From Solirubrobacter sp963736505 (lineage in GTDB: Bacteria; Actinomycetota; Thermoleophilia; Solirubrobacterales; Solirubrobacteraceae), in assembly GCA_963736505.1 (NCBI GenBank), contig CAVTOZ010000003.1, forward strand, positions 992,001-1,056,000: a DNA stretch of 64,000 nt, in the 5' to 3' direction. Below the pieces are notes generated by a model that ran no database searches, was not told the DNA's origin, and was given only the letters and a program-made list of their open reading frames with translations. Positions 10,831 through 19,232 of the stretch are shown here, one piece after another. The position numbers and the translations under genes are program-made. How positions within the stretch are numbered: position 1 is the stretch's first letter; the number at the start of each line of letters is the position of its first letter.

Positions 10831-11219
10831 CATACGTGGTGGGACGCGAGAAGGTGCGCGAGTACGCGTCGGCGATCGGCGAGACCGCGCCGATCTGCCA
10901 CGACGTCGAGGCGGCGCGCGCCGCCGGCTATGCCGACGTGGTCGCGCCGCCGATGTTCGCCTGCGTCTACTCGTGGCAGGCGCTGGCGCCGGTCGTGCTC
11001 GACCCGGAGGTCGGGATCGACTTCTCCCGCCTCGTCCACGGCGGCCAGGACTTCACCTGGCACGAGCCGGTGGTCGCGGGCGACGAGATCACCACCGAGG
11101 CGGCGCTGACGGACAAGTCCGAGCGCGCCGGCCTGGGCTACTTCACGTTCACCACCCGCTCGGTCAACCAGCGGGGCGAGCTCGTCTGCGAGGGGACATG
11201 GCTGAACATCGTGAGGTGA
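10827..11219 (+). CDS. MaoC-like dehydratase, N-terminal-type subunit (HadA-like)
   Basis: 130-residue hot-dog-fold protein of the FAS1/MaoC-type dehydratase N-terminal family. Conserved stretches are VGREKVREYASAIGE, APPMFACVYSWQALA and RLVHGGQDFTWHEPV. Such proteins lack the hydratase catalytic signature and pair with a catalytic MaoC partner, as HadA with HadB in mycobacterial type II fatty acid synthesis. The partner follows here with a 22-bp overlap, which supports a heterodimer that dehydrates 3-hydroxyacyl thioesters. The substrate is unknown. GTG 10827 overlaps the lepA stop, implying translational coupling. Confidence 0.8.
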
Positions 11220-11548
11220 GGATCACGCCGGACCGCTACGTGACCTACCGGTACGCGGGCGCTTCGGGCGACTTCAACCCGATCCATCTCGACGACGAGT
11301 TCGCCAGGTCGGTCGGGCTGCCGTCGAAGATCCTGCACGGCCTGTGGACGATGGCGCAGGTCGCGCGCGTGCAGTCCGAGGACCCGCTCGCGCTCAGGTC
11401 GCTGTCGGTCCAGTTCCGCGGCATGGGGCTGCCGGAGAAGGAGATCACGATCGCCTGCACGCCCGGCGAGGAGGGCGTCGTGACGGTCGAGGCGACGCAG
11501 GACGGCAACAAGCTCGTCCGGCGCGGCAAGGCAGTTCTTAGAATCTAA
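11198..11548 (+). CDS. MaoC-like (R)-specific hydratase/dehydratase, catalytic subunit (HadB-like)
   Basis: 116-residue hot-dog-fold protein with the MaoC hydratase signature YAGASGDFNPIHLDDEFA, which supplies the catalytic Asp and His, followed by LPSKILHGLWTMA. ATG 11198 is preceded by GAGGGGA and lies inside the end of the upstream HadA-like gene. Predicted to form the active half of a (3R)-hydroxyacyl-thioester dehydratase. The stop codon TAA also contributes to the ribosome binding site of hrcA. Confidence 0.83.
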   Translation: MAEHREVRITPDRYVTYRYAGASGDFNPIHLDDEFARSVGLPSKILHGLWTMAQVARVQSEDPLALRSLSVQFRGMGLPEKEITIACTPGEEGVVTVEATQDGNKLVRRGKAVLRI

Positions 11549-11551
11549 GGA

Positions 11552-12562
11552 GTGCTTACTCCCCGTCAGGCCCTTCTGCTGCGCAAGGTCGTCGACGGGT
11601 TCGCGGAGACCGGGCAGCCGGTGGCCTCCAAGCGGCTGGCCGCCGACCCCGACATCACCGCCGGTCCCTCGACGATCCGCAACGAGCTGTCCGTGCTCGA
11701 GGAGCAGGGCCTGCTCGCGCATCCGCACACCAGCGCGGGCCGGATCCCGACCGACGCCGGCTACCGCTACTACGTCGACCAGCTGCTCCCGGCCGCCCCG
11801 GTGCGCGCGGCGGCGCTGCGGCTGGAGCTGGTGCGGCGCGAGGTCGACGAGGCGATGCGGGTGACGACCGAGACGCTCTCGCAGGTCACCAACCTGCTCG
11901 CGATCGTCTCGGCGCCGCCGATCGGCACGACGACGGTCCGCCACGTCGAGGTGCTGGCGCTGCAGCCGCAGGTGCTGATGGTGGTCGTGATCACGTCCAC
12001 CGGCGGCGTCTCCAAGAAGGTCTTCACGTTCGACCGGCCGGTCGATCCCGGCCTGGCGGACTGGGCCGGCTCGTACCTGAACGAGAAGCTGGTCGGCATG
12101 GGGCTCGGCGCGCGGATGCTGCACACGCGGCTCGCGGACCCGGGGCTGGCGGGCAGCGAGCGCGCGTTCGTCGAGGCGATCGCGCCCGCGTTCACCGAGC
12201 TGGCCGAGACGGCGGAGGAGACGCTGTACGTCGACGGCGCGCACCGGCTGCTGTCGGAGTACCGCTTCCAGGACGTCTCGCAGCTGAACATGCTGATGGA
12301 GATGCTCGAGCGGCGGGTGTCGATGCTGGGCGTGCTGACCGAGGCGCTCGACACGCGCGAGGCCTACGTGCGGATCGGCGGCGAGAACACCGAGCCGGCG
12401 CTGCGCTCGCTCTCGCTCGTGGCCGCCAACTACGGGCTGCCGCAGCGCAACCTGGGTACGGTGTCGGTGATCGGGCCGACACGGATGGACTATGACCGGG
12501 CGATCCGCTCGGTGCGCGACGCCGCGTACCAGCTGTCGCGCTTCGTCGAGGAGCTGTATTAG
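11552..12562 (+). CDS. hrcA: heat-inducible transcription repressor HrcA
   Basis: Represses chaperone genes by binding CIRCE operators and is kept active by GroEL. 336 residues, with the N-terminal winged helix (LTPRQALLLRKVVDGF, VASKRLAADPDITAGPSTIRNEL, LEEQGLLAHPHTSAGRIPTD) and the GAF-like effector domain ending in NYGLPQRNLGTVSVIGPTRM. GTG 11552 with TAAGGA just upstream. Followed by dnaJ after two nt, the usual hrcA-dnaJ unit. A 13-bp palindrome (11537-11549) covers its ribosome binding site, but no full CIRCE is present. Confidence 0.95.
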   Translation: MLTPRQALLLRKVVDGFAETGQPVASKRLAADPDITAGPSTIRNELSVLEEQGLLAHPHTSAGRIPTDAGYRYYVDQLLPAAPVRAAALRLELVRREVDEAMRVTTETLSQVTNLLAIVSAPPIGTTTVRHVEVLALQPQVLMVVVITSTGGVSKKVFTFDRPVDPGLADWAGSYLNEKLVGMGLGARMLHTRLADPGLAGSERAFVEAIAPAFTELAETAEETLYVDGAHRLLSEYRFQDVSQLNMLMEMLERRVSMLGVLTEALDTREAYVRIGGENTEPALRSLSLVAANYGLPQRNLGTVSVIGPTRMDYDRAIRSVRDAAYQLSRFVEELY

Positions 12563-12564
12563 CC

Positions 12565-13695
12565 GTGCCACGCGATTACTACGAGGTGCTCGGGGTCGGG
12601 CGCGACGCGGACGAGGCGACGATCAAGAAGTCGTTCCGCAAGCTCGCGCGCGAGCTGCATCCGGACGTCAACGCGCACGACCCGGAGGCCGAGGCCAAGT
12701 TCAAGGAGGCGGCGGAGGCCTACGAGGTGCTCTCCGACGGCGAGAAGCGGCGCACCTACGACTCCTACGGGCACGACGGCCTCAAGACCGGCGGGTACTC
12801 GCCGGACTTCGAGGGCTTCGGCTCGATCTCGGACCTCTTCTCGGCCTTCTTCGGGCAGGGCGGCTTCGACGCCGCGTTCGGCGGCACGCGCATGCGCGGC
12901 GGCGCGGTCCAAGGCGGCGACGTCGCCGTGGCGGCGGCGATCGACCTCGTCGAGGCGGCGCGCGGCGCCTCGGTCGACGTGACCTACGACGCCACCGCGA
13001 CGTGCGAGACCTGCCACGGCAACGGCGCCGAGCCCGGGACGCCGATCGTGACGTGCCCCAAGTGCCGCGGCGCCGGCCAGATCCAGGCGGTCCAGCGCAC
13101 GCGCTTCGGCCAGATGGTGCGGACCGCGCTGTGCGACCAGTGCGGCGGCGACGGCAAGGTCGCCGAGCAGCCGTGCCACACGTGCGACGGGCGCGGGATG
13201 ACGGTCGCGCAGCGGCGCGTCGAGGTCCAGGTGCCCGCCGGGATCGCCGACGGCCAGCGCATCCGCGTCACCGGGCGCGGCCATGCCGGCGAGCGCGGCG
13301 GGCCGGCCGGCGACCTCTACGTCGTCGTCCGCGTGCGCGAGGACGAGCGCTTCCTGCGCGACGGCGACGACCTCGTGACGGTCGTCGACGTGGCGGCGCC
13401 GCGAGCGGCGCTGGGCGGCACGATCCAGGTGCCGACGCTCGACGGCGACATCCCCGTCGAGCTGCCCGCGGGGACCCAGCCGGGGGAGACGATCACGCTC
13501 AACGGGCGCGGCATGCCGCCGCTCGGGCGCGGGCGCACGGGCGATCTGCGGATCGTCGTCTCGGTCGCGATCCCGCGCCGGCTGAGCAAGCACCAGCGCC
13601 AGCTGCTGACCGAGCTCGACGCGTCACTGACCGACGAGAACCTGCGCGAGGACGAGGGCATGCTCGCGAAGCTCAAGCGGGCGCTCGCGGGGTGA
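12565..13695 (+). CDS. dnaJ: molecular chaperone DnaJ
   Basis: Hsp40 co-chaperone that delivers substrates to DnaK and stimulates its ATPase. 376 residues. J-domain with HPD (ARELHPDVNAHDP), a Gly/Phe region (GFGSISDLFSAFFGQGGF), four zinc-finger CxxCxGxG repeats (CETCHGNG, CPKCRGAG, CDQCGGDG, CHTCDGRG) and a C-terminal substrate-binding domain. GTG start, coupled to hrcA. dnaK and grpE are not in the window. Followed by a strong hairpin. Confidence 0.96.
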   Translation: MPRDYYEVLGVGRDADEATIKKSFRKLARELHPDVNAHDPEAEAKFKEAAEAYEVLSDGEKRRTYDSYGHDGLKTGGYSPDFEGFGSISDLFSAFFGQGGFDAAFGGTRMRGGAVQGGDVAVAAAIDLVEAARGASVDVTYDATATCETCHGNGAEPGTPIVTCPKCRGAGQIQAVQRTRFGQMVRTALCDQCGGDGKVAEQPCHTCDGRGMTVAQRRVEVQVPAGIADGQRIRVTGRGHAGERGGPAGDLYVVVRVREDERFLRDGDDLVTVVDVAAPRAALGGTIQVPTLDGDIPVELPAGTQPGETITLNGRGMPPLGRGRTGDLRIVVSVAIPRRLSKHQRQLLTELDASLTDENLREDEGMLAKLKRALAG

Positions 13696-13704
13696 GCGGC
13701 GAAG

Positions 13705-13767
13705 CCTCGCCCTGCGGGCTCGTTTCGCTGGGAGCAATCGCCCAGGGGGCGATTCTCCCGGGCGAGG
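13705..13767 (+). terminator. nested inverted repeats after dnaJ
   Basis: Inner stem: 13730-13743 pairs with 13747-13759 (5 bp plus 8 bp, with one bulged C and loop AGG). An outer 8-bp repeat (CCTCGCCC at 13705-13712 and its complement at 13760-13767) encloses it. It fits a terminator or attenuator between hrcA-dnaJ and the prmA pair. There is no T tract. Confidence 0.6.
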
Positions 13768-13789
13768 TGAAGCGATAAGGCGCTGGGTC

Positions 13790-14461
13790 GTGCGCGTCGG
13801 CGCCGAGTCTGCCGACGCCGCTCTGGCCCACCTGCTCGACGCGTTCCCGGCCGGCCTGGAGGAGCGCGCGGACGGCGAGTTCGTCGTGTACGGCGAGCGG
13901 CCGCAGCTCGCGGGCGCGGAGATCCGCGAGGAGCCCGTGCCGGAAGGCTGGGAGACCGCCTACCACGCGCATCTGACCCGCACCGAAGGACGGTTCAACG
14001 TGCGCCCGCCGTGGGTCGCCGGGGAGCCCGATGACCTGGTGGTCGACCCCGGCACCGCGTTCGGCGCGGGGACGCATCCGACGACGCGACTGTGCCTGGA
14101 GCTGCTGCCCGAGGGCTCCGGCCCGCTCGCGGACTGGGGCGCCGGCACGGGCGTGCTGGCGCTCGCCGCGGCGCGGCTCGGGTACGCGCCCGTGCTGGGC
14201 ATCGACCTCGACGTCTCCCAGCTCGCGGTCAACGGCGTCGAAGCGCTCGCGCTCGACCTCACGCGGGAGCGCGCGCCGTACGCCCCCGTGGTCGTCGCCA
14301 ACCTCACGTTCCCGCTGCTCCACGCGGTCGGGGAGATCCAGGAGCGCCCGCAGCTGATGATCGCCTCCGGGTTCCTCGCGGGCCAGGCGCCGCGGCTGTG
14401 GGACCTGCGGGAGCGCGAGCGGCGCGAGCTCGACGGCTGGGCCGCCGTGGTGCTCGCGTGA
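13790..14461 (+). CDS. PrmA-like methyltransferase, shortened paralogue
   Basis: 223-residue class I SAM methyltransferase resembling ribosomal protein L11 methyltransferase. It shares with the next gene the N-terminal HLLDAFPAGLEER segment, VVDPGTAFGAGTHPTTRL, the SAM motif ADWGAGTGVLALAAARLG and the NLTFPLL motif. It is about 45 residues shorter, mainly between the SAM motif and NLTFPLL and at the C-terminus. GTG 13790 has AAGG nine nt upstream; homology suggests the frame might begin a few codons earlier (at ATA 13775). Its stop overlaps the next start (GTGA). It may be a diverged duplicate with a different substrate, or a decaying one. The L11 methyltransferase role fits the second copy better. 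Confidence 0.72.
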   Translation: MRVGAESADAALAHLLDAFPAGLEERADGEFVVYGERPQLAGAEIREEPVPEGWETAYHAHLTRTEGRFNVRPPWVAGEPDDLVVDPGTAFGAGTHPTTRLCLELLPEGSGPLADWGAGTGVLALAAARLGYAPVLGIDLDVSQLAVNGVEALALDLTRERAPYAPVVVANLTFPLLHAVGEIQERPQLMIASGFLAGQAPRLWDLRERERRELDGWAAVVLA

Positions 14462-15261
14462 TCCGGCTGGCCGTCCGCGTGGCGCGCGAGCACGCCGATG
14501 AAGTCCTCGCCGAGCTGCTCGAGCTCGTGCCGGGCGGGCTGGAGGAGCGCGAGGTCGACGCGGGGACGGTCGAGTTCGTGCTCTACGGCGCCGCGGGCGA
14601 GCTGCCCGACCTCGGCGATGTGCGCGCGGTGGCGGGTGCGGCTCTCATCGACGTCGGCACCAGCGAGATGCCCGACGACTGGGACGAGCGCTGGCGCTCC
14701 TTCCACACCGCGCTCGACGTCGGCCGGCTGCGCGTCCGCCCTCCGTGGGAGCCGGCGCGCGACGGCGCGCTCGACGTCGTGATCGATCCCGGCCAGGGCT
14801 TCGGCACCGGCGCGCATCCGACGACGCGGCTCGTGCTCGAGCTGCTGGCCGACCTGACGCCCGCCGGCGCGCTCGCCGACTGGGGCTGCGGCAGCGGGAT
14901 CCTCGCGATCGCCGCGGCGAAGCTCGGCTGGACGCCGGTGCTCGCGTGCGATCACGACCCCGCCTCGGTCGAGGCGACGCTCGACGGCGCCGCCGCCAAC
15001 GGCGTCGCGCTCGAGGTCTCCCGCTGCGACCTGCGGCGCGCACCCGGCCCCGACGCGCCGACCGTGCTCGCCAACCTCGTCCGCCCGCTCCTGCTCGAGG
15101 TCGCCGCGGTGATGGCGCACCCGCCGCGGCGACTGATCGCGTCCGGCCTGCAGCCGGACGAGGTCGACGAGGTCGTCGCCGCCTTCGGCCGCCACGGCCT
15201 GGCGGAGGCGCGCCGCCGCGCGGGCGGGGGCTGGGCCGCGGTCGAGCTGCTCGTCAGCTGA
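14458..15261 (+). CDS. prmA: ribosomal protein L11 methyltransferase
   Basis: Trimethylates ribosomal protein L11. 267 residues. DDWDERWRSFH and RLRVRPPWEPA come from the PrmA N-terminal part; VIDPGQGFGTGAHPTTRL and LADWGCGSGILAIAAAKLG form the SAM pocket; VLANLVRPLLLEV is the NLxxxxL-type active-site loop; and ASGLQPDEVDEV follows. GTG 14458 overlaps the upstream paralogue's stop. prmA next to dnaJ is a common actinobacterial and firmicute order. Confidence 0.88.
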   Translation: MIRLAVRVAREHADEVLAELLELVPGGLEEREVDAGTVEFVLYGAAGELPDLGDVRAVAGAALIDVGTSEMPDDWDERWRSFHTALDVGRLRVRPPWEPARDGALDVVIDPGQGFGTGAHPTTRLVLELLADLTPAGALADWGCGSGILAIAAAKLGWTPVLACDHDPASVEATLDGAAANGVALEVSRCDLRRAPGPDAPTVLANLVRPLLLEVAAVMAHPPRRLIASGLQPDEVDEVVAAFGRHGLAEARRRAGGGWAAVELLVS

Positions 15262-15274
15262 CCACCCCTCTACA

Positions 15275-15280
15275 TACACT
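15275..15280 (+). promoter_or_regulatory. -10 element (TACACT), leaderless type
   Basis: TACACT ends 9 nt before the TTG start of the dehydratase gene, with no Shine-Dalgarno sequence between. Confidence 0.5.
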
Positions 15281-15289
15281 CTGCGTACG

Positions 15290-16249
15290 TTGTCGACGAT
15301 CACGCTCGGCGACGTCCTCGCCGCCTCCGAGCGTCTCGAGGGTGTCGCGCACCGCACGCCCATCCTCACCTCCCGCTCGCTCGACGAGGCGACCGGGGCG
15401 GCCCGGGTGCTCCTGAAGGCGGAGAACCTCCAGCGCGGCGGCGCGTTCAAGTTCCGCGGCGCCTACAACGCGATCGCGTCGCTGCTGCCGGACGAGCGCG
15501 CGCGCGGCGTCGCGACGGTCTCCTCGGGCAACCACGCGCAGGCGGTGGCGCTCGCCGCGCGGCTGCACGAGATCCCCGCCGTGATCCTGATGCCCGAGGA
15601 CGCGCCCGAGGGCAAGGTCGCCGCGACGCGCGGCTACGGCGCCGAGATCATCCGCTTCGACCGCTACGAGTCCGACCGCGAGGCGCTGCTCGCCGCGCTG
15701 GTGGCCGAGCGCCGGCTGATCCCGGTCCACCCGTACGACGACTACAACGTGATGGCCGGGCAGGGGACCGTCGCGACGGAGCTGATCTGGGACGCCGGGC
15801 CGCTCGACCTGCTGCTCGTGTCCCTCGGCGGCGGCGGGCTGCTCGCCGGGTGCGCGACCGCCGCGGCAGAGCTGTCGCCGCACACGCGCGTGATCGGCGT
15901 CGAGCCCGAGGAGGGCGACGACTGGGTGCGCTCGCTGGCGGCGGGCGAGCGCGTGCGCATCCCCGTGCCGCGGACGATCGCCGACGGCCAGCAGGTGCCG
16001 GCGCCCGGCGAGCTCACGTTCGGCGTCGTGCAGCCGCTGGTGCACGAGGTCGTGACCGTCAGCGACGCCGAGATCGTGGACGCGATGCGCTTCCTGTTCG
16101 AGCGCATGAAGACCGTCGCCGAGCCGAGCGGCGCGTGCGCGCTCGCCGCGCTGCTGGCCGGCAAGGTCGACGCCGCAGGCGCACGCGTGGGGGTGACGAT
16201 CTCGGGCGGCAACGTGACCGCGGCGCGGTTCGCGGAGCTGGTCGGGTGA
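15290..16249 (+). CDS. threonine/serine dehydratase (PLP-dependent, fold type II)
   Basis: Deaminates L-threonine (or serine) to the 2-oxoacid and ammonia. 319 residues with only the catalytic domain and no ACT regulatory domain, so more like catabolic TdcB or serine racemase-type enzymes than biosynthetic IlvA. The PLP lysine is in GGAFKFRGAYNAI; the phosphate-binding Gly loop is SLGGGGLLAG; SSGNHAQAVALAA is the substrate loop; and SGGNVTAARFAEL ends the protein. Start TTG 15290 appears leaderless. The stop overlaps the start of the next gene (GTGA). Confidence 0.87.
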   Translation: MSTITLGDVLAASERLEGVAHRTPILTSRSLDEATGAARVLLKAENLQRGGAFKFRGAYNAIASLLPDERARGVATVSSGNHAQAVALAARLHEIPAVILMPEDAPEGKVAATRGYGAEIIRFDRYESDREALLAALVAERRLIPVHPYDDYNVMAGQGTVATELIWDAGPLDLLLVSLGGGGLLAGCATAAAELSPHTRVIGVEPEEGDDWVRSLAAGERVRIPVPRTIADGQQVPAPGELTFGVVQPLVHEVVTVSDAEIVDAMRFLFERMKTVAEPSGACALAALLAGKVDAAGARVGVTISGGNVTAARFAELVG

Positions 16250-17421
16250 CCTTCGCGCTGTTCCCGGACGGCTGGCATTGGCCCGTCGTCGTCGTCGCCG
16301 TGGTCGCGGTGCTCGGCGTCGTCTGCGTGATCGCGGCGGGGAAGTCCGAGCGCGAATGGCTCGGCAACCACCGCGAGCGGCTCAAGCGCGTGGCCTGGAC
16401 CGCGGTCGGCCTGATCGTGGTGGTCGTGCTGCTCACGCAGCTGAACCGGCTCGGCGCGACGCTGCGCCGGATCGAGGGCGGCGACCCGCTGTGGCTCGCG
16501 CTCGGCGTCGGGATCGAGGCGCTCTCGTTCATCGGCTACATCGTGCTGACCAAGGAGATCTTCGGGCCGCACGCGCCGCGCCTGAGCTGGGCGGCGGCGA
16601 CGGAGATCACGTTCGGCGGCGTGGTCGCCACGCGGCTGTTCTCCGCGGCCGGCGCGGGTGGGATCGCGTTCACGGCCTGGGCGCTGCGCGCCGCCGGGAT
16701 GGCGACGCGGACGGTGGCGCAGATGATCTCCGCCTTCCTCGCGATCATGTACCTGCCGTACGTGCTCGCCTGCCTGCTGGGCGGGCTCGGCGGTGGCGCG
16801 CCGATGGCGGTCGTCTGGGTCGGCGTCGGGATCGGGACCGTCGCGCTGATCGCGGCCGCCGCGCTGACGCTGATCCCGGGCGACCTGGAGCGCCGCGCCC
16901 GCCGGCTGGCCGACGGCCACGGCCGCGGCGCCAAGCTCGCCGCCCGCGCCTCCACGGTCCCCGCGATCGCCGGAACCGCCGCGCGCACCGCGGCCGGCCT
17001 GCTGCGGCGGCGGCCGTCGCTGCTCGGCTGGGCGCTGTTGTGGTGGGCGGCGGACGTCGCCGTGCTCGACGTCTGCTTCCGCGCCTTCGGCGAGGCGCCC
17101 GCGCTGGGCGTGCTGATCCTCGGCTACTTCCTCGGGCACATCGGCAACCTCCTCCCGGTCCCGGGCGGAATCGGCGGCGTCGAGGGCGGGATGGTCGGCG
17201 TGTTCGTCGCCTGCGGGATGCCGCTCTCGCTCGCCGTCGTCGGCACGATCGCCTACCAGGTGATCTCCACCTGGCTCCCCGTCGCCCCGGGCCTGGTCGC
17301 GTACTGGAGCCTGCGGCGCCGCATCCGCGGCTGGCGCGAGGCGGACGGGCTGGACGCCGAGGAAGCGCCGTCGCTGCTCGGTGCGCCGCGGCCGTCGGGC
17401 GAGCCCGCGCTGGACCGCTAG
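16246..17421 (+). CDS. flippase-like integral membrane protein (UPF0104/LPG synthase TM family)
   Basis: 391 residues with about eight membrane segments. It resembles the membrane half of lysylphosphatidylglycerol synthase and related YbhN/AglD proteins, which are thought to move lipids or lipid-linked sugars. Typical motifs are TRLFSAAGAGGIAFTAWALR near the middle and LGHIGNLLPVPGGIGGVEGG near the end, with VISTWLPVAPGLVAYWSLRR closing the membrane part. There is no cytosolic transferase domain. GTG 16246 overlaps the upstream stop. The substrate is unknown. Confidence 0.8.
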   Translation: MTFALFPDGWHWPVVVVAVVAVLGVVCVIAAGKSEREWLGNHRERLKRVAWTAVGLIVVVVLLTQLNRLGATLRRIEGGDPLWLALGVGIEALSFIGYIVLTKEIFGPHAPRLSWAAATEITFGGVVATRLFSAAGAGGIAFTAWALRAAGMATRTVAQMISAFLAIMYLPYVLACLLGGLGGGAPMAVVWVGVGIGTVALIAAAALTLIPGDLERRARRLADGHGRGAKLAARASTVPAIAGTAARTAAGLLRRRPSLLGWALLWWAADVAVLDVCFRAFGEAPALGVLILGYFLGHIGNLLPVPGGIGGVEGGMVGVFVACGMPLSLAVVGTIAYQVISTWLPVAPGLVAYWSLRRRIRGWREADGLDAEEAPSLLGAPRPSGEPALDR

Positions 17422-17435
17422 CCGCCCGCTCCCGT

Positions 17436-17441
17436 TAGCCT
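17436..17441 (+). promoter_or_regulatory. -10 element (TAGCCT), leaderless type
   Basis: TAGCCT ends 8 nt before the GTG of the transporter gene; there is no ribosome binding site between. Confidence 0.5.
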
Positions 17442-17449
17442 CGCGGGCC

Positions 17450-18277
17450 GTGAGCACGGTGGCGCTCATCTTCGTGCTCTCCTCGGCCGCGCTGCACGCG
17501 ACCTGGAACGCGCTCGTCGCGGGGGCGGAGGACACGCACGTCACGACCGCCGCGGCGCTCGCGGCCGGGGCGCTCGTGTTCGCCGTCCCGGCCGCCGCGA
17601 CGTGGGACGTCGACAGCGCCGCGTGGCCGTACATCGTCGCGTCGGCGGCGCTCGAGCTCACGTACTTCGCGCTCCTCGCCGCCGTCTACGGGCGCGCGGA
17701 CTACACGTTCGCCTACCCGATCGCCCGCGGCGTGGCGCCGGTGCTCGTGCTCGTCATCTCGGTCGCGTTCCTCGGCGCGCCGGTCGGCGTGCTCGCTGCG
17801 CTCGGTGTGCTGGGCGTCACCGGCGGCGTGCTGCTCGTGCGCGGCGTCGGGAGCGTCGCGGCCGACGTCGTCGCGCTGCTCCTCGCGCTCGGCGTCGGCG
17901 CCTGCATCGCGGGCTACACGCTGATCGACGACCGCGGCGTGCGCCACGCCGGCGCGATCCCGTACTTCGAGGCGATCCTGATCCTGACCGCGATCCCGTA
18001 CGTCGGCGCCGTCGCGGTCGCGCGCGGGGGCGCCGCGCTGCGCGCCGCCGCCGGCGTCCGCGCGCTCGCGACCGGCGCGGCGATGGTGACCGCGTACGTG
18101 CTCGTGCTCGCCGCGCTTGAGCGCGCCGAGGCGGCGCCGGTCGCGGCGCTGCGCGAGACGAGCGTCGTGATGGCGGCCGCGGGCGCCGCGATCGCCGGCC
18201 GCGAGCGCGTGCCCGCCCCGCGGATCGCCGGCGCCGTGCTGGTGATGGCCGGCGTCGCGGCGATCGCGCTCAGCTAG
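17450..18277 (+). CDS. DMT-superfamily (EamA) transporter
   Basis: 275 residues with ten predicted membrane helices arranged as two EamA repeats. FAYPIARGVAPVLVLVISVAFLG ends the first half and the related AAPVAALRETSVVMAAAGA is near the end of the second. EamA proteins export or import small metabolites, and the substrate cannot be inferred. GTG 17450 is chosen from the -10 position and because it begins the first helix. Its TAG stop overlaps that of the convergent flavoprotein gene in CTAG (18274-18277). Confidence 0.82.
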   Translation: MSTVALIFVLSSAALHATWNALVAGAEDTHVTTAAALAAGALVFAVPAAATWDVDSAAWPYIVASAALELTYFALLAAVYGRADYTFAYPIARGVAPVLVLVISVAFLGAPVGVLAALGVLGVTGGVLLVRGVGSVAADVVALLLALGVGACIAGYTLIDDRGVRHAGAIPYFEAILILTAIPYVGAVAVARGGAALRAAAGVRALATGAAMVTAYVLVLAALERAEAAPVAALRETSVVMAAAGAAIAGRERVPAPRIAGAVLVMAGVAAIALS

Positions 18278-19185
18278 GCCGCCGCGGGGTCGCGCGCCTG
18301 CATCAGCGCGTGGACGACCGCCGCCGCGGCCATCGAGCCCGCCGCGATCGCGGCCGCGACCGCCGGCATCTTCGCGCTCACGTCGCCGGCGGCGAAGACG
18401 CCGGAGGCGCTGGTCGCGAGCATCGCGTCGACGTCGATCGCGTCGGCGGCGATGGCCCCAGGCTCCGCGGCGACCGCGCCGAGCTGCGCGGCCAGGCCGG
18501 AGCGCTGGTGCAGCGTGACGGGCACGAGCAGGCCGCCGAGCGGGCGCTCATCACCCTCGCCGAACGTCACCGTGGCGGCGTCGCCGGTGACCGCGGTCAC
18601 CCGGCGCTCGTCGACCACGACGCCCGCCTCGTCCAGCCGGCGCGCGTCGTCCGGGCCGAGCTCGGCGGGGCCGTCGGCGAGCAGCGTCACGTCGTCGCTC
18701 CAGAACCGCAGCAGCAGCGCCCGCTCCGCGCCCCGGGTGCCGCGGTCGAGCACGCCGAGCGCGCGGTCGCGGACCTCCCAGCCGTGGCAGAACGGGCAGT
18801 GGAAGACCGAGCGGCCCCAGCGCTCGGCGATCCCGGGCAGCGCCGGCGTGCGGTAGTCCATCCCGGTGGCGAGCACGACGCTGCGCGCGTGCTCGCGCGT
18901 GCCGTCGGTCAGCTCGAGCGTGAAGCCGGGCTCGCCCGCGACGACCTCGCCCTCGCGGAACTCCACCGCCGGGTACCCGGCGAGCTCCGCGCGGCCGGCC
19001 GCGTAGAGCTCGGCCGGCGGCCGGCCGTCGTGGCCGAGCAGGCCGCCGATGCCGTGTGCCGCGAGGTTGCTCTGGCCGCCGGCGTCGATCACCAGCGTCC
19101 GCCGGCGCGCGCGGCCGAGCACGAGCGCGGCGCTCAGTCCGGCGGCTCCGGCGCCGACGACGATGCAGTCCCAAGTCGATTCCAT
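18274..19185 (-). CDS. thioredoxin-reductase-like FAD/NAD(P) oxidoreductase
   Basis: 303 residues with an N-terminal dinucleotide-binding motif (CIVVGAGAAGLSAALVLG), an NAD(P) domain, and ATGMDYRTPALPG. The redox-active region HCPFCHGWE carries CxxC in the position of the thioredoxin reductase disulfide. The C-terminal FAD motif is GVFAAGDVSAK. Proteins of this short type often act on small-molecule or bacillithiol/mycothiol-like disulfides rather than thioredoxin; no thioredoxin gene is adjacent. ATG 19185 is preferred over an upstream in-frame start because it begins at the FAD motif. It is divergent from the XRE-cupin regulator, which may control it. Confidence 0.85.
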   Translation of the reverse strand: MESTWDCIVVGAGAAGLSAALVLGRARRRTLVIDAGGQSNLAAHGIGGLLGHDGRPPAELYAAGRAELAGYPAVEFREGEVVAGEPGFTLELTDGTREHARSVVLATGMDYRTPALPGIAERWGRSVFHCPFCHGWEVRDRALGVLDRGTRGAERALLLRFWSDDVTLLADGPAELGPDDARRLDEAGVVVDERRVTAVTGDAATVTFGEGDERPLGGLLVPVTLHQRSGLAAQLGAVAAEPGAIAADAIDVDAMLATSASGVFAAGDVSAKMPAVAAAIAAGSMAAAAVVHALMQARDPAAA

Positions 19186-19218
19186 GCGCCATAGCGTGAC
19201 GCGCCCAGCACGAGTTGC

Positions 19219-19230
19219 CAAGATGTCTTG
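19219..19230. promoter_or_regulatory. palindrome between flavoprotein and regulator genes
   Basis: CAAGATGTCTTG is a 12-bp dyad (arms CAAGA/TCTTG) placed 2 nt before the regulator ATG and 33 nt before the divergent flavoprotein start. The position suits an autoregulatory operator for the XRE protein. Inferred from symmetry only. Confidence 0.4.
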
Positions 19231-19232
19231 CC

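Noticed and set aside
11537..11558. A possible CIRCE operator at hrcA: GAGTGCTTA (11550-11558) matches the right CIRCE half in 8 of 9 positions.
   Set aside because: The left half-site at the required spacing (11532-11540) does not match. The resemblance comes from the ribosome binding site and start codon. The nearby 13-bp palindrome is kept only as a remark in the hrcA entry.
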